The position numbers were made by a program, and so were the translations under genes. DNA of 64,000 bases from Cordylochernes scorpioides (lineage: Eukaryota; Arthropoda; Arachnida; Pseudoscorpiones; Chernetidae). Shown one piece after another: positions 27,001 to 39,900 of the stretch; position 1 is the stretch's first letter, and each line of letters opens with the position of its first letter. Under the pieces are notes generated by a model. It was not told where the DNA came from, made no database searches, and saw only the letters and a list, made by a program, of their open reading frames with translations. The stretch spans positions 141,616,896-141,680,895 of the forward strand of contig CP092863.1 in assembly GCA_030710605.1 (NCBI GenBank), read 5' to 3'.

Positions 27001-30000
27001 CCCGATTCTTGCAAAAGTCCAACCCCACCAGCGAGTGCAAGTAACCAAATGGGGCTCTGGCACATTTGTAAATGCAAAATCGAACTGCTTTTCACATGTG
27101 TAGACATGTGGTACACTTACAGTAAAAGCAGTTTCCAACTTATACCCACCATGATTATCATGGCCTGTACCACGTGTACTAGGGATAAGCAAAAAAAAAA
27201 AAAAGAAATCGCGACAGATTTATTTTCATCAGAGGAGACACTTTTTTTTTTTATTAATCTTTCTTGTGACAAAGACAAACTTTCTTTATCGAAAACCACC
27301 CTCGATAAAATTTTTCCGTGAACGAGATTGATTTTTTTTTAAAGAAAACTAAATAAACCTTCCCCCCGGATATCTCTTATCCCTAAGCTATCATAATCTT
27401 GTTGGTTGCTTCTCTTATCTCAAGTTTACATGGAAACCCCCAATGATAATCATGATGGGTTGGTGAAAGAATGATATAAACCGTTCGACAGCCAAGGATT
27501 GAATTCCGCATTTGGCACGTTTTTATGAAAAAAAAAAAATTGCTTCAATGAACCAAAATACTTGAAAAAAGTCCAACTTCACTAGTGAGTGCAAGTTATC
27601 AAAGGGGATTCTATAACACGTGTAAATTCAGAAGTATAACTGCTTTTTACATGTGTAGACATGTGGTATACCTTGCAGTAAAAGCTGTCGCTAACTACCT
27701 ACTATGATTATCATGGTCTGTACCACGTGTAATAGTAATAATAATAAATAAAGAGAAAGGTTTGTATTGTCTACTCATTTGGAAAGCACTGTTTCTTTAT
27801 AGGTTGTCAATATTCTATTTAATTAGCCCTTGATGCAGAGAGTAAGGCCCTATATCAACAAATCAAATGTACCAACATTTCACCCTACGTATTGCTTTCA
27901 AAAATATCAGTAAACAAATCTAAGGCAATAGCTTATTATAACATTTTCTAGATCATCATTATGTAAGGACAAGTCAACAAGTGAATGACTTTGAGACGAA
28001 GAGTAAAGCCAGTTCAATTTCTATGTAAATAACACAAGATGATTATGACCTTACCCAATTGTGAGAATGTGTATGGGGCAAGTCCCTAATAAAGGCTTTT
28101 GTGTGTGTATATCCTTTTTGATTACTTACACTTGCTGTTGAACTTGTGGGCGAATTGAGAGGCTATTAATTTCCGTAAAAAAACTGATTTTCAGATTTCT
28201 AACTTCTATGCCTGTTTACCAAGGACAAAAAGATGACCTCAAGACATTATCTTCTATAGAATAAAGTCGGTGGCCGGGGGGTATAAACCATATTGTACAC
28301 TTTTTTTCTGTGAATTTTCATATTTTTCATTGTGAATAACTTAAGCTAGGGGCTGTGCTCATTTTGAGCGGTACCTAATAAAAATATTTTGAAACAGGAA
28401 CCTCTATACAATTGTTGAGGAGAGTATGTAGATTTGAGGTTATTGCAATCTGCAAGCCCTCTCGAGCGTGTTTGAATGTATGAAATCCTAACACCCACTC
28501 TCAGTAGGTTCAAGCGAGCGTGCTTCTTACCCAAGTCCTTCCATTGTTCTCCCCAGCAGGAAACGGATGGCCTTTGAAAGGACAAAACGTCCCAGTTTGT
28601 GGGGCTGTTTACACTTTGTGGGTAGCGAAGCGAGTTTTTGATGTTTGACGGAATTTTGAAGTTGTTTGCCCTTGACGCGAGGTTATTGTGGGGTTCTTTT
28701 ACCCCTCTTTTAGTTGATATCTTCAAGGGCTTTGTAAAAAGCTATTTATTTCGTAAATAAACTGCAGATTTCTAACTTTATGCATCTTTGCCAAGTACAA
28801 AAGTTAACCTCAAGGCAATTTTCTCTATAGACTTGTTGATGAGGGAATGAATAATGATTTTGAATTCTTTTTTCAAATTGAGGCTTCATTACCTTCGTTA
28901 TTGTTAGATCCTTCTTCTTTCTTGTTTACTAATATCTTCAAGGTCTTTGCAAAAATCTCTTTTATGATGATTTGGCTCTTATTTCAAATTAAAACTTTAG
29001 CGCTTTCGTTAGTATTTGATCATTTCTTTCTTAGTTGATGAAATCATTAAGCGCTTTGTGTAGAAAGTAATAATAATGATTCATTCCTTGTTCAAATTTA
29101 AGCTTTAGTGCTTTGGTTACTATTTAGATTCTTTCAACCTTTTTTTTTTCTGAAATATTCAAGGGATTTGTAAAAAGCTATTATTAATGATTTTCATTGC
29201 CTTCGTTATTGATAAATCCTTCTTTTTTTCTGGTTTACTGGTATCTTCAACGTCTTTGCAAAAATATCTTTATGATTTTGGTTCTTATTTCAAATTAAAA
29301 CTTTAACGCTTTCGTTAGTATTTGATCATTTCTTTCTTAGTTGATGAAATCTTCAAGAGTTTTGTGTAGAAAGTTATAATGATAATTTGTTTCTTAGTTC
29401 AGATTGAAGAAGCTTCAGGGTGAAAAATAATACAAAAGTAAATTTATACTTGGATCAGGTAGAAATTCAGAAAAAAAAAAGGCATCTCCTGATCGTGCAA
29501 ATAAGTTGCTGATGACTTGCGCCATCTATCGGAATAAATATCAACTAATCGTTTATTTTTAATTTATTCCAGAATTGGTCAAATACAGTTTCTTGATCAA
29601 TCAGGAGATGCCTTTTTTTTTCTTTCTGAAACTTCAGTGTTTGGATTATTATTTGGATTCTTCAATTTTTTTTTTCTTCTGAAATCTTCAAGGGATTTGT
29701 AAAAATCTATTATTGATTATCTGAATTCTTATTTCAAATGGAGGTTAAATTGCGTCCATTATTGTTTCTTTCTTTTTTGTTGAAATCTTCAAATTCTTCG
29801 TCAAAAGTCATTACCGATGATTTGATATTATTTTCTAATTGTAATGCTTTCGTTTTAGGATGAGATTGTCAAATTCGTTCATTGTTGACGCTTTTCTCTC
29901 TCTATTTGAAATCTATAAAAATCCTAGAAAATCTTCCAAGAAAGAAATCTGCCTGGCGACACCTCATTAATTGGACTTCCACTGGCATTGTATATAAATC

Positions 30001-33000
30001 CAAGAAGACTTAGGTCAGAAGGACATCCCGGGTAGTTGGCGACTTCTGTACGCTCCAGGAACCTGGGTTACTTAAATAAATAATAATAATATAAAAATCC
30101 ACAATCTTATTTAAGAATATTACCTTAATCTTTCCCCTTTTTGCTGAAATATTCGTCTTACTGATTATTTGATTTCTTATTTCAAATATAGATTCTTGTG
30201 TCTTTTAAAGACATTATTATTGGATTTTGCATTTATCTAATTTTGTTGAAGTCTTCTTGTTTGAAGAATTACTCAATTTTTTGAAAATTGTGGTTTGGTT
30301 TAGAGAATTTTTATATTTTATCATTATTATTATATATATATTTTTAATGTTTGCAATGAATAAGCATAATTAAACTTTGCGCATACAAATTTTGGTTTTA
30401 TATGAATTCTGAGAAATAATTTGGTACCTGAAAAAAAAGTTTATTTAATGTCTGAAATGAGTGCAACGTGCCGAGAAATAGCTACTGAGTCGTCAGGTCA
30501 CGTGTGGAGTATTTATAGAGAGAGGGTAGTGGAACAGCCGTGTCTTGTCTTCTGGGCAGAGTTCGTCTGATTCTCTTGTATTCTGGGTAGAGTTCTATTA
30601 ATTCTCTTGTATTCTGGGCAGAATTCTACAGATTTTCTTGTCTTCTGGGCAGAATTCTACAGAATTTCTTGTATTCTGGGCAGAATTCTACAGAATTTCT
30701 TGTCTTCTGGGAAGAATTCTACAGAATTTCTTGTCTTCTGGGCAGAATTCTACAGATTTTCTTGTCTTCTGGGCAGAATTCTACAGATTTTCTTGTCTTC
30801 TGGGCAGAATTCTACAGATTTTCTTGTATTCTGGGCAGAGTTCATTAGATTCTCTTGTCTTCTGGGCAGTGTTCGTCGGATTTTCTTAAATACTGTGCCT
30901 TATGGTTTATAGGAAAAAAAATCTTCAATTAAAAAAATAGTATATTTAATCAAATTCTTGAGAAAGAGAATGCTAAAATGATCATGCTAATATCCATATG
31001 TCAACATCAACACTATGTAAATACCTAAATTTGTAGTTTTTATTCCTTTTCAAATTCATAATTAGTTGTAGACGCGTATGATTCTTAAAAAAAAAAACAA
31101 TTTCTACTGTCATTACTGCAATGGAAAGTTAATGGGAGGGTCTTTTTTTTTTTTTATGAATCATACACGTCTATAATAGTTTCGAAATTTGATAACAGAT
31201 GGCGCGCTAATGCATCATATTTATAAGTGTTTATGCCTTTTCTATATTTACTGATGCTTTCCTCTTCATTCGAAACAACAATGTATTTCACCCGCGTGCA
31301 TCATCCTCATATCTGAAACAAATGGGTATATCTGTGGTAAAAGAAAAAACCGCATGTTATCGAGTGAATTCATATAATAAGATGACAGGTGTTAGTGGCT
31401 GACTCATCAATACTTAATATAAAAAGTATTTTTAGGACAAAATAATAAAGCCTCCGAGGTTGCGTTTCTTTCTTTAAAACGTTTAATAAAGCTCAAGCTT
31501 TCGGGTATGGTGGCCCTTCTACAGGAGCAACGCAGGAGCAAGGCGTTGCTCCTGTAGAAGGGCCACCATACCCGAAAGCTTGAGCTTTATTAAACGTTTT
31601 AAAGAAAGAAACGCAACCTCGGAGGCTTTATTATTTTATCCTAAAGATTTCACAGAGGTTATAATATTGGAATAAAAAGTATTGCTACACAAAGTACTGG
31701 TAATGTAGTTATCGGAGGGTTGCCCCTTTTATCAGTAACGTTTCCTGTGTGACACCCCAACTGAAAAATTTCCATAAACAACGTTTTTCTTCTTCTCTCT
31801 CTCTCTCTCTCTCTATCTCAAATGAAATAAACACAAATTTGATAAATTAAATTGCCATTTATCGATAAATTTTGTGGAAATTAAGTTTACATATAAGGCG
31901 GTGGACAAGTAGTAGGTAACACCCTCGATTCCCGACAGTCATGAACCGGGATTGTATCCCACGTTAACATTTTGTTTAATATGTGAATAACCTTCACATA
32001 GTATTCATTGTTGCAATTATCATAAACTAGGTTGTTCTTGTTGAGTGGTACCTAATAATGTGATTTTGGAACTGGAATTAAGTTTACTCTAGCAATGTTA
32101 ATATTGCCACGTGGAAAATTAGGGAAGACAAAAACTTCAGGAGGAGAAAACAATTTATTTCAGGGAAGGACAAACTATGAATTGTAAACAAAAGATAAGC
32201 TACTAGGGAAATTTACAGAGTCGCAAGATATAAACATAAAAATGACCACTCTGTTAATAAAAAATAATAAAATTAATAAATACTATGTTACAATATTATA
32301 ATCCCTTCGGTAAAAGTATAAATAAAAACAATTCGCTGAGGAAGGAGTTTCTTTTATATATAACGGCAATACAAGCTTTCGGGCTCAATACCTTTGACAG
32401 GTATAACTACACTACTGATGTTTTTTGAATTTAAAGAAATCCATATATGGATTTGTATCGTAGTAGCGAAGTTATACCTGTCGAAGAACTGTTAAGCCCA
32501 AAAGCTTGTATTGCCGTTATATAAGAAACTCTTACCTCAGCGAATTGTCTTTTGTTTATAATTTTACTGGCAATGTGTTTCTTTTTAATAATATTATCTC
32601 CTTATGCTCAAAACTGGGCAACTCTGTACTTCACTTCCATCAATAATTGACAATATGACCCAGAATAAGTATATTGCTACGGCGTTTTATGGTTTCCACA
32701 AGTCCATATCTCAGAAGAAGGCCAAGTGACACTCACTCCTCACTTTCTTACTGCTACTCTTTTTGTGTTGTTTTTTTCTTGCTTCCCTCTTTCTCTTTTT
32801 TTTCTTCTGTTTATATTGTTGTTTCCTTTGTTTCACTGCTTTGTTCTTATGCATACCTCTGGTGAATCCTCCAAAAGGCTTTTGTTGTTGTTGTTGTAAT
32901 AATATTATCTCTACAGATCTTACTGCAATGATAGAAGTTATTGAATGAGAGGGAGGGTCGGTGGAAGGCTGATTAAACCGTTTGGTTTTCGACCACTACG

Positions 33001-33909
33001 ACCCGGGTTCGATTCCCGCATTGGACACTTTTTTTCTGTAAAAAAAAAAAAAAATGCTCCAATGGCCTTCGATTCTTGCAAAAGTCCAACCCCACCAGCG
33101 AGCGCAAGTAACCAAACGGGGCTCTGGCACATTTGTAAATGCAAAGTCGAAATGCTTTTCACATGTGTAGACATGTGGTGCGCTTACAGTAAAAGCAGTC
33201 GCTAACTACCCACCATGATTATCATGGCCTGTACCACGTGTACTAGGGATAAGCAAAAAAAAAGTGGTAAACCCTCTCAGTGGTGTCGTCAAATTCTCCA
33301 TGAATGATACTATAGTACCTAATCTATTAATATTAAATAAATATAAAATATCGGATATTATTTTTTAATAAATGGAGAGATAGATCAATAAACCCCACTA
33401 TTAAGATATCCAATATTTACACACAAGGATGGGTGAGGGCATTGAGGGGGTGCAAATATTTACCGCGGTCATGATGATGTGATGGGTCTCGATATCCAGG
33501 TCTTAGCAGAAGATAATTTTATATAAAACAATAATGCGCCATCAATACATAGGAAATGAAAACATTAAGATATTTATTTTATATATATATCAAACTTCTA
33601 CTGTCCTTACTGTGTGATTTTACATTTATATTGCAGCTATAGATATGGCCCAGCCACCTTGCCAGCAAAACACCTCTTTGGTAGATTGTGAAGATTCCAT
33701 TAGATCCCGTGTGGATCTCATGGAATAAAGTCCGCCCTAGACTGACGAGGGCCATTAGCCCGAAACCATGGTCTCTAGGTGGACGCTTCCCAGTTTGCCA
33801 AAGCTGGTATTGTGGCTTTGTCACCGACCCGAGGCCGCTAGTTGCGGCGACGGTCAATAGATGGCGTCAGATTTTGACCTTTATTTTGACGGGAGAGGCG
33901 ACCTATGCT

Positions 33910-33946
<37 letters not shown>

Positions 33947-36900
33947 TAAAAATGGCATATCCTAACCAGGAGCACATGATCACCTGATCTTTTTATCTTT
34001 TTTTTTTTCTTTCGTTTTTTAATATATATATATCATTAAAAAAACAATAATAAACATTAAGAGGGGCCTCTTGTGTGAATTTCTTTAATACCGCAAGCTT
34101 TCGAACAAAACGTTCTTCAACGGGCGTGGATAGTAAAACCGTACGGTTAGTTAGTACGGTTTTACTATCCACGCCCGTTGAAGAACGTTTTGTTTTCGAA
34201 AGCTTGCGGTATTAAAGAAATTTACACAAGAGGCTCCTCTTAATTTTTATTATTGTTTTTTAATGATCGTGATTTTAAGAGTTTTAATTCTACAATATAT
34301 ATATATATGTTATGAAAATTCGAAACTATGATATTGTATGATTCTTTTTTAAAATTAAACAATTTCTACGGCCTTTTACTACAAAGAAAAATTAATAGGA
34401 GGCCCTGGCTCATCAATGGTGAACCCTCCCAGCGGTTTCGATAGTTTAATAATTTATATATTTTATTTATGAATATTTTCCGAATTTTTAACGAATTCCT
34501 GTTTGAAATCAACATTTTCATTTTGTGTAAAGCAGATGGCGTAAGCTATCATCAATATTTAGTGGCACGATCAGATGTTTTTTTTTTCTTGAAATAAAAA
34601 TTATTCGAAAAATCAATCTTAAATTAAAAATAAACTTATAATGTAGAGTAAGAATTATTAAACTTTATTATTAAAGTATTGAGGGGGTCGGTGGAAAGAT
34701 GGTCTGACCTTTGGTTTTCGATCGCTACAACTCGGGTTCGATTTCCGCTTTGGGCACTTTTTTTCTGATTAAAAAAATTGCTCCAGTGGCCCCCGATTCT
34801 TGCAAAAGTCCAACCCCACCAGCGAGTGCAAGTAAAACCAAACGGGGTTCTGGCACATTTGTAAATACAAAGTTGAACAGCTTTTCACATGTGTAGACAT
34901 GTGGTGCACTTACCGTAAAAGTAGTCTCCTACTTCTACCCACCATGATTAACATGGCCTGTACCACGTGTACAAGGGATAATAATAATTTTTTAAAAATG
35001 AAAGTGTTATATTATTGTATATTTTTAATATACAGGAGTTGTGTTGTTTATGTTGAAACCTTGAAAATTTATCTTTCTTTGTCTCTTGGTCATTATTCGT
35101 CTGCCGACAAAAAAAACGTCATTCAATGTTATCGTTTGGTTTGTTATTCTATCACGTGACATTGATATAGTAATCTATGTAATTCAATGAACGCCTATTT
35201 CAGGTCAAAACACAAATTTAGACATATTTACGATTAGCTATGTATGTTCATCGTTTTTTATAATGATTTACTAATGCATCACGATTATTCCTGTATTCTT
35301 ATAAATAGCTATATACACTCATTCTATTTCCAATATTATTAATTTCATTATACAGTATTTCTTAATAACAACTTTTAACAAATTTATTTACTATAATAAC
35401 GAATAGAATCAAAAAGGATAAGTTTCTTTATTTGTAAAATTGATTCGAGCTTTCGGGCGTAAACAGCCCTTCTACAGGAATATTGGAAACAATTTCAAGT
35501 AGACATGTTTGTACACAAATAGATGGTATCTTGCTTTGGTCTTGTATAGCGTGAGTGTAAAGCAAGATACCATCTATTTGTGTACAAACATGTCTACCTG
35601 AAATTGTTTCCAATATTCCTGTAGAAGGGCTGTTTACGCCCGAAAGCTCGAATCAATTTTACAAATAAAGAAACTTATACTTTTGATTCTATTCGTTATT
35701 ATAATATATTGAAAGGATTACTCATCTTAAATTTATTTACTGGCAATGTGTTTCTTTTAAAAATAATATCAAATTATTATCTCTACAGACCTTACTGCAA
35801 AGTTATTGAATGAGAGGGCTTGGCTCATCAGTAGTGAACCCTCTCAGCGGTTTCGCTAAGTTAATCTCTAGACCGCTCTACTATTGTATCGGATTTTGGT
35901 TCAAAATCACATTAATAGGTACCGCTCAGCAAGAGCAACCTAGTTCATGATATTTGAAACAGTGAATAATATGTGAAGGTTATTCACATATCAAACAAAA
36001 TGTTAACGCGGGATTCAATCCCGGTTCATGACTGTCAGGAATCGAGGGTGTTACCCACTCGTCCACCGACTTTTATGTTTTTGTATTTGATTGGTTTTGT
36101 TATATACCCTGTATTTTCTATGGAAGGCAGCTTAGAGGTGTTTAGTGAACCTATGGACATAAGCTTATAGGTCTGTAGAGGTACATAACATATAATTTCA
36201 AGGAATTAGAAGGTGTCATCTTACCAGAGAGTTGCTACAGTAGAACTACCTCTCTGTAAAGGACAACACCTTGTTACAGAACCAAAGTGTCCTTTAGGGA
36301 AAGGTGTCCTCTTACTGGAGAGTTGATAAATAGCAAAAATGGTAATTTTGGTGATGAAAACTGTCCTTTATAGAGAGGTGTCCACTAGCGTGAGTGTCCT
36401 CTCGTGGAGGTTCTACTATAATAATAAACTATGTACTGTTATAAGGGAAGGCTGTTAAAAAGAGAATAAACTATAATAAATGTTTGTATTGTGTATTGAT
36501 AGCCAATATGTCGTTTTCTTTGTTTCTTTTTAATGAAATATTTACAACATCTGCAATAATATATATTGCAATTTATGAATAATCTATTCATATGTCATTA
36601 GGAACATTTATTCCGATATTGGATTCTTATTAGCTATTATTGATCGTCTGTTAAGAAATAATGGGATTTTGATTGGCTATTTACTCAGTTACCAAACAGA
36701 CGATAGTTTGGAGACAAAATGGCGGCATTAAATATTCGGGTCGTTGTTTCTCTTTCTAATAAGCATAAAATGTTTATTTTTTAAACCTTTATGTAAATAT
36801 GTTAGCCTTCTATTGTTGGTTGAAAATAATAACATTTTTTTATGAAATAATCTTACAAATTGCAGGATATTTTTGTCACTAATACTATGATAATATAAGG

Positions 36901-39900
36901 AGGTTGTTAGGGCCTATTATGTAAATTTTGTTACTTTAGCTAAATATGCAATTTTTAATTGTATGCAACTTCCAGCTGGACAAATACAATGAGCGTGTTT
37001 GTAGTCAGTTTTCGAATAGGTCTAGTTCTTTGAGTCTGTGCTCCAATTAATTAGCGTTAGGAGATCCACCTAGTCGAAGAGAGTTGACGTTTCTCATGTA
37101 GTCAGAAGGTTTTATAAAGGATCGAACGGTTCTAATTTAAAAGTTATAATCAGCTGAAAAGGTCTGGCCTATCTAGATACAGTTCACGCTCTGCCAAACC
37201 AAAACATCATAAACAGTAGAAACGCTCTGTAAAGGACCTAATTGCAGAGCTAAAGTGTCCTTTAAGGAGAAGTGTCCTCTTACCAGAGAGTTGCTACAGT
37301 ATAACTACCTCTCTGTAAAGGACAACACCTAATTGCAGAGTCAAAGTGTCCTTTAAGGAGAGGTGTCCTCTTACGGGAGAGTTGCTAAATAGTAAAAATG
37401 GCAATTTTGGAGATGAAAACTGTCCTTTATAGAGAGGTGTCCTCTACCGCGAGTGTCCTCTCATGGAGGTTCTACTGTTCTTATTAAACTGTTATTTAAA
37501 TGCATTCGATTTCATATGGGCTATGAATATGGGTGATGCATCTGGTGACTAAATGATATTAACTATCACTGTGGTGGGTCATTAACCAAATGAAAGGTGT
37601 AAGAAGAAAATAGAAAACCAGGGAAGTTCGAGGAACAAATCTTCTCCGGTGCAACATCTGGCAAATTGCCCTGGAATCTCTGCCAGTTTTTCTCATCTCT
37701 TGGCGAATGGATTTCAGCTGTTATTGCCGATTGTCTTGGTCTTCTCTTTGTATACGTTCTTCTAAGTTTTCCTTGTAGACTGTCTTGATTGAGACTGTAT
37801 GTTGTCTTTGTGAACTTTATCTATGTTGTCTTAGTTTAACTTTATCAAAACCGATATGGGTGTAGACTTTCTCACTATTTGCGTTGTCGGCCTTTCTTGT
37901 CCCTGCATGTCACTAATGGCCTTTTACTTTGATACAAAGCATACAGATCATTCGAAATTTTCATTAAAGTATGTACAGTAGAATATACTCCATGAGAGGA
38001 CACTCACGCAAGAGGAAACCTCTCTATAAAGGATAGTTTTTATTTGCAAAATTATCATTTTAACCTTTTTGCAACTCTCCGGTAAGAAGACACCTCTCCC
38101 TAAAGGACACTTTGTCTCTGTAACTAGGTGTTGTCCTTTACAGAGAGGTAGTTCTACTGTAACAACTCTCTGGTAAGAGGACACTTCTCCCTAAAAGACA
38201 TTTTGTCTCTGTAACTATGTGTTGTCCTTTACAGAAAGGTAGTTCTACTGTAGCAACTCTCTGGTAAGAGGACACTTCTCCCTAAAAGACACTTTGTCTC
38301 TGTAACTAGGTGTTGTACTTCACAGAAAGGTAGTTATACTGTAGCAACTCTCTGGTAAAAGGACACCTCTCCCTAAAGAACACTTTGGCTCTGTAACTAG
38401 GTGTTGTCCTTTACAGAAAGGTAGTTCTACTGTAGCAACTCTCTGGTAAGAGGACACTTCTCCCTAAAAGACACTTTGTCTCTGTAACTAGGTGTTGTAC
38501 TTTACAGAAAGGTAGTTCTACTGTAGCAACTCTCTGGTAAGAGGACACTTCTCCCTAAAAGGCACTTTGTCTCTGTAACTAGGTGTTGTCCTTTACAGGG
38601 AGGTAGTTCTACTGTAGCAACTCTCTAGTAGAGGACACTTCTCCCTAAAAGGCACTTTGTCTCTGTAACTAGGTGTTGTCCTTTACAGGGAGGTAGTTCT
38701 ACTGTAGCAACTCTCTAGTAAGAGGACACTTCTCCCTAAAAGGCACTTTGTCTCTGTAACTAGGTGTTGTACTTTACAGAGAGGTAGTTCTACTGTAGTA
38801 GACAAATAATTCATTGGAAAAGAAGACGGAGGATCGTTGGCACGTTGGAAGTAAAGTATGTAAATGATTTACGACGCAAGCTTGTGATCAACTTGGTATT
38901 TCGAAAGATCATGACTTGTAGTGACTTGAGTTAATGAAAGACTCTCGGCTTCTGTCTACATAAACTGTAGTACACGTGTACTTGGTGTTACGACAGCCTA
39001 GGTTCTACATAAACTTGACGTGTGGTGCAGCTGATTGGAGATGCCGCCGGCTCCATGGGAAAGTTCCACGCCAACTTGGACCACGTCGGGGTCTCCTTCG
39101 TCTGGGGGTTGGCCGTCTTTGTGGGGCTCTTCGCCTCGATTAAGGGTTCTGGTGAGTGTCAAGGGTTCTAGTAGTCAGTCTATGGTTTGTTACATTTGTT
39201 TGGGTTATGGTCGAATTTTCCATGGTTATCTATCTCGTTAAGGTTCCAGTGTACTTTACCTCTGTTTATGGTTCTGGTGAATCGGTCTAGGGTTCTTTAC
39301 TTCTCTTTATGGTTCTGATGAACCGGTCTAGAGTTCTTTACTTCTGTTTAGGCTCTAGTGAATGTGTAAATGGTCATTTGTTTCTTATCAAATATTCTAA
39401 TCAGTTGGTCTATGGCTATTTGTCTTTGTCAAGGGTTCCGGGAGCTGTCTAGGGTTCTTTATCTTTATATGGGTTATGGTAGAATTTTACACTGTTTTTT
39501 ACCTCTGTCAAGGGTCCAGTGTACTTCACCTCTGTTTTATGGCTCTGGTAAACTGGTCCAGACTCTAGTGTGTCTGTTTAGATTCTAGTTAATCCGCTTA
39601 TTGTCATTTGTTTCTTATCAAAGATTCTGTTCAGTCTGCTGTGGCTATTTGCCTCTGTAAAGAGTTCTTCTGCGTTAGTACAGCGTTCTTTGCCCTGGTA
39701 GAGGGTTACGGTGGGTCGGCCCAGGATTTTTTACCTATTTAAAAAATTACGATCCCTTGTAGCATCTAATTTGGGTAAAAAATATCCATACGGATAGGTT
39801 TCTTGTTTTAATAAAACAAGTTAGAAAATAAAAACAGATAAACGTATCTTTATACATTGCTATATGTTATTTGTTAAATTCCAAGTAGAGCTTGTGGGGA

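Larger units (their letters stand above)
28130..30300 (+). repeat. degenerate tandem region of about 110-130-bp units
   Basis: Recurring TCTTCAAGGG(A/T)TTTGTAA, AAAAGCTATT, TTCTTATTTCAAATT and AGTGCTTTCGTTA boxes appear in the same order many times. Unit length drifts. SINE-B (28255-28400), an RZ fragment (29470-29620) and a LINE tail (29935-30095) are inserted. The 126-codon minus frame at 28346-28726 shows no recognisable domain and I do not call it a gene. Confidence 0.65.

Noticed and set aside
28346..28726. 126-codon minus frame
   Set aside because: No domain recognised; lies in a repeat-rich segment, ends inside SINE-B sequence, and codon use is not different from the flanks.
14216..36072. 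tRNA-like sequences with good B-boxes (such as GGTTCGAATCC) at 14.3, 16.5, 24.1, 26.9, 33.0, 34.7 and 36.0 kb
   Set aside because: They are SINE heads: no full cloverleaf, and each is followed by the same SINE body.
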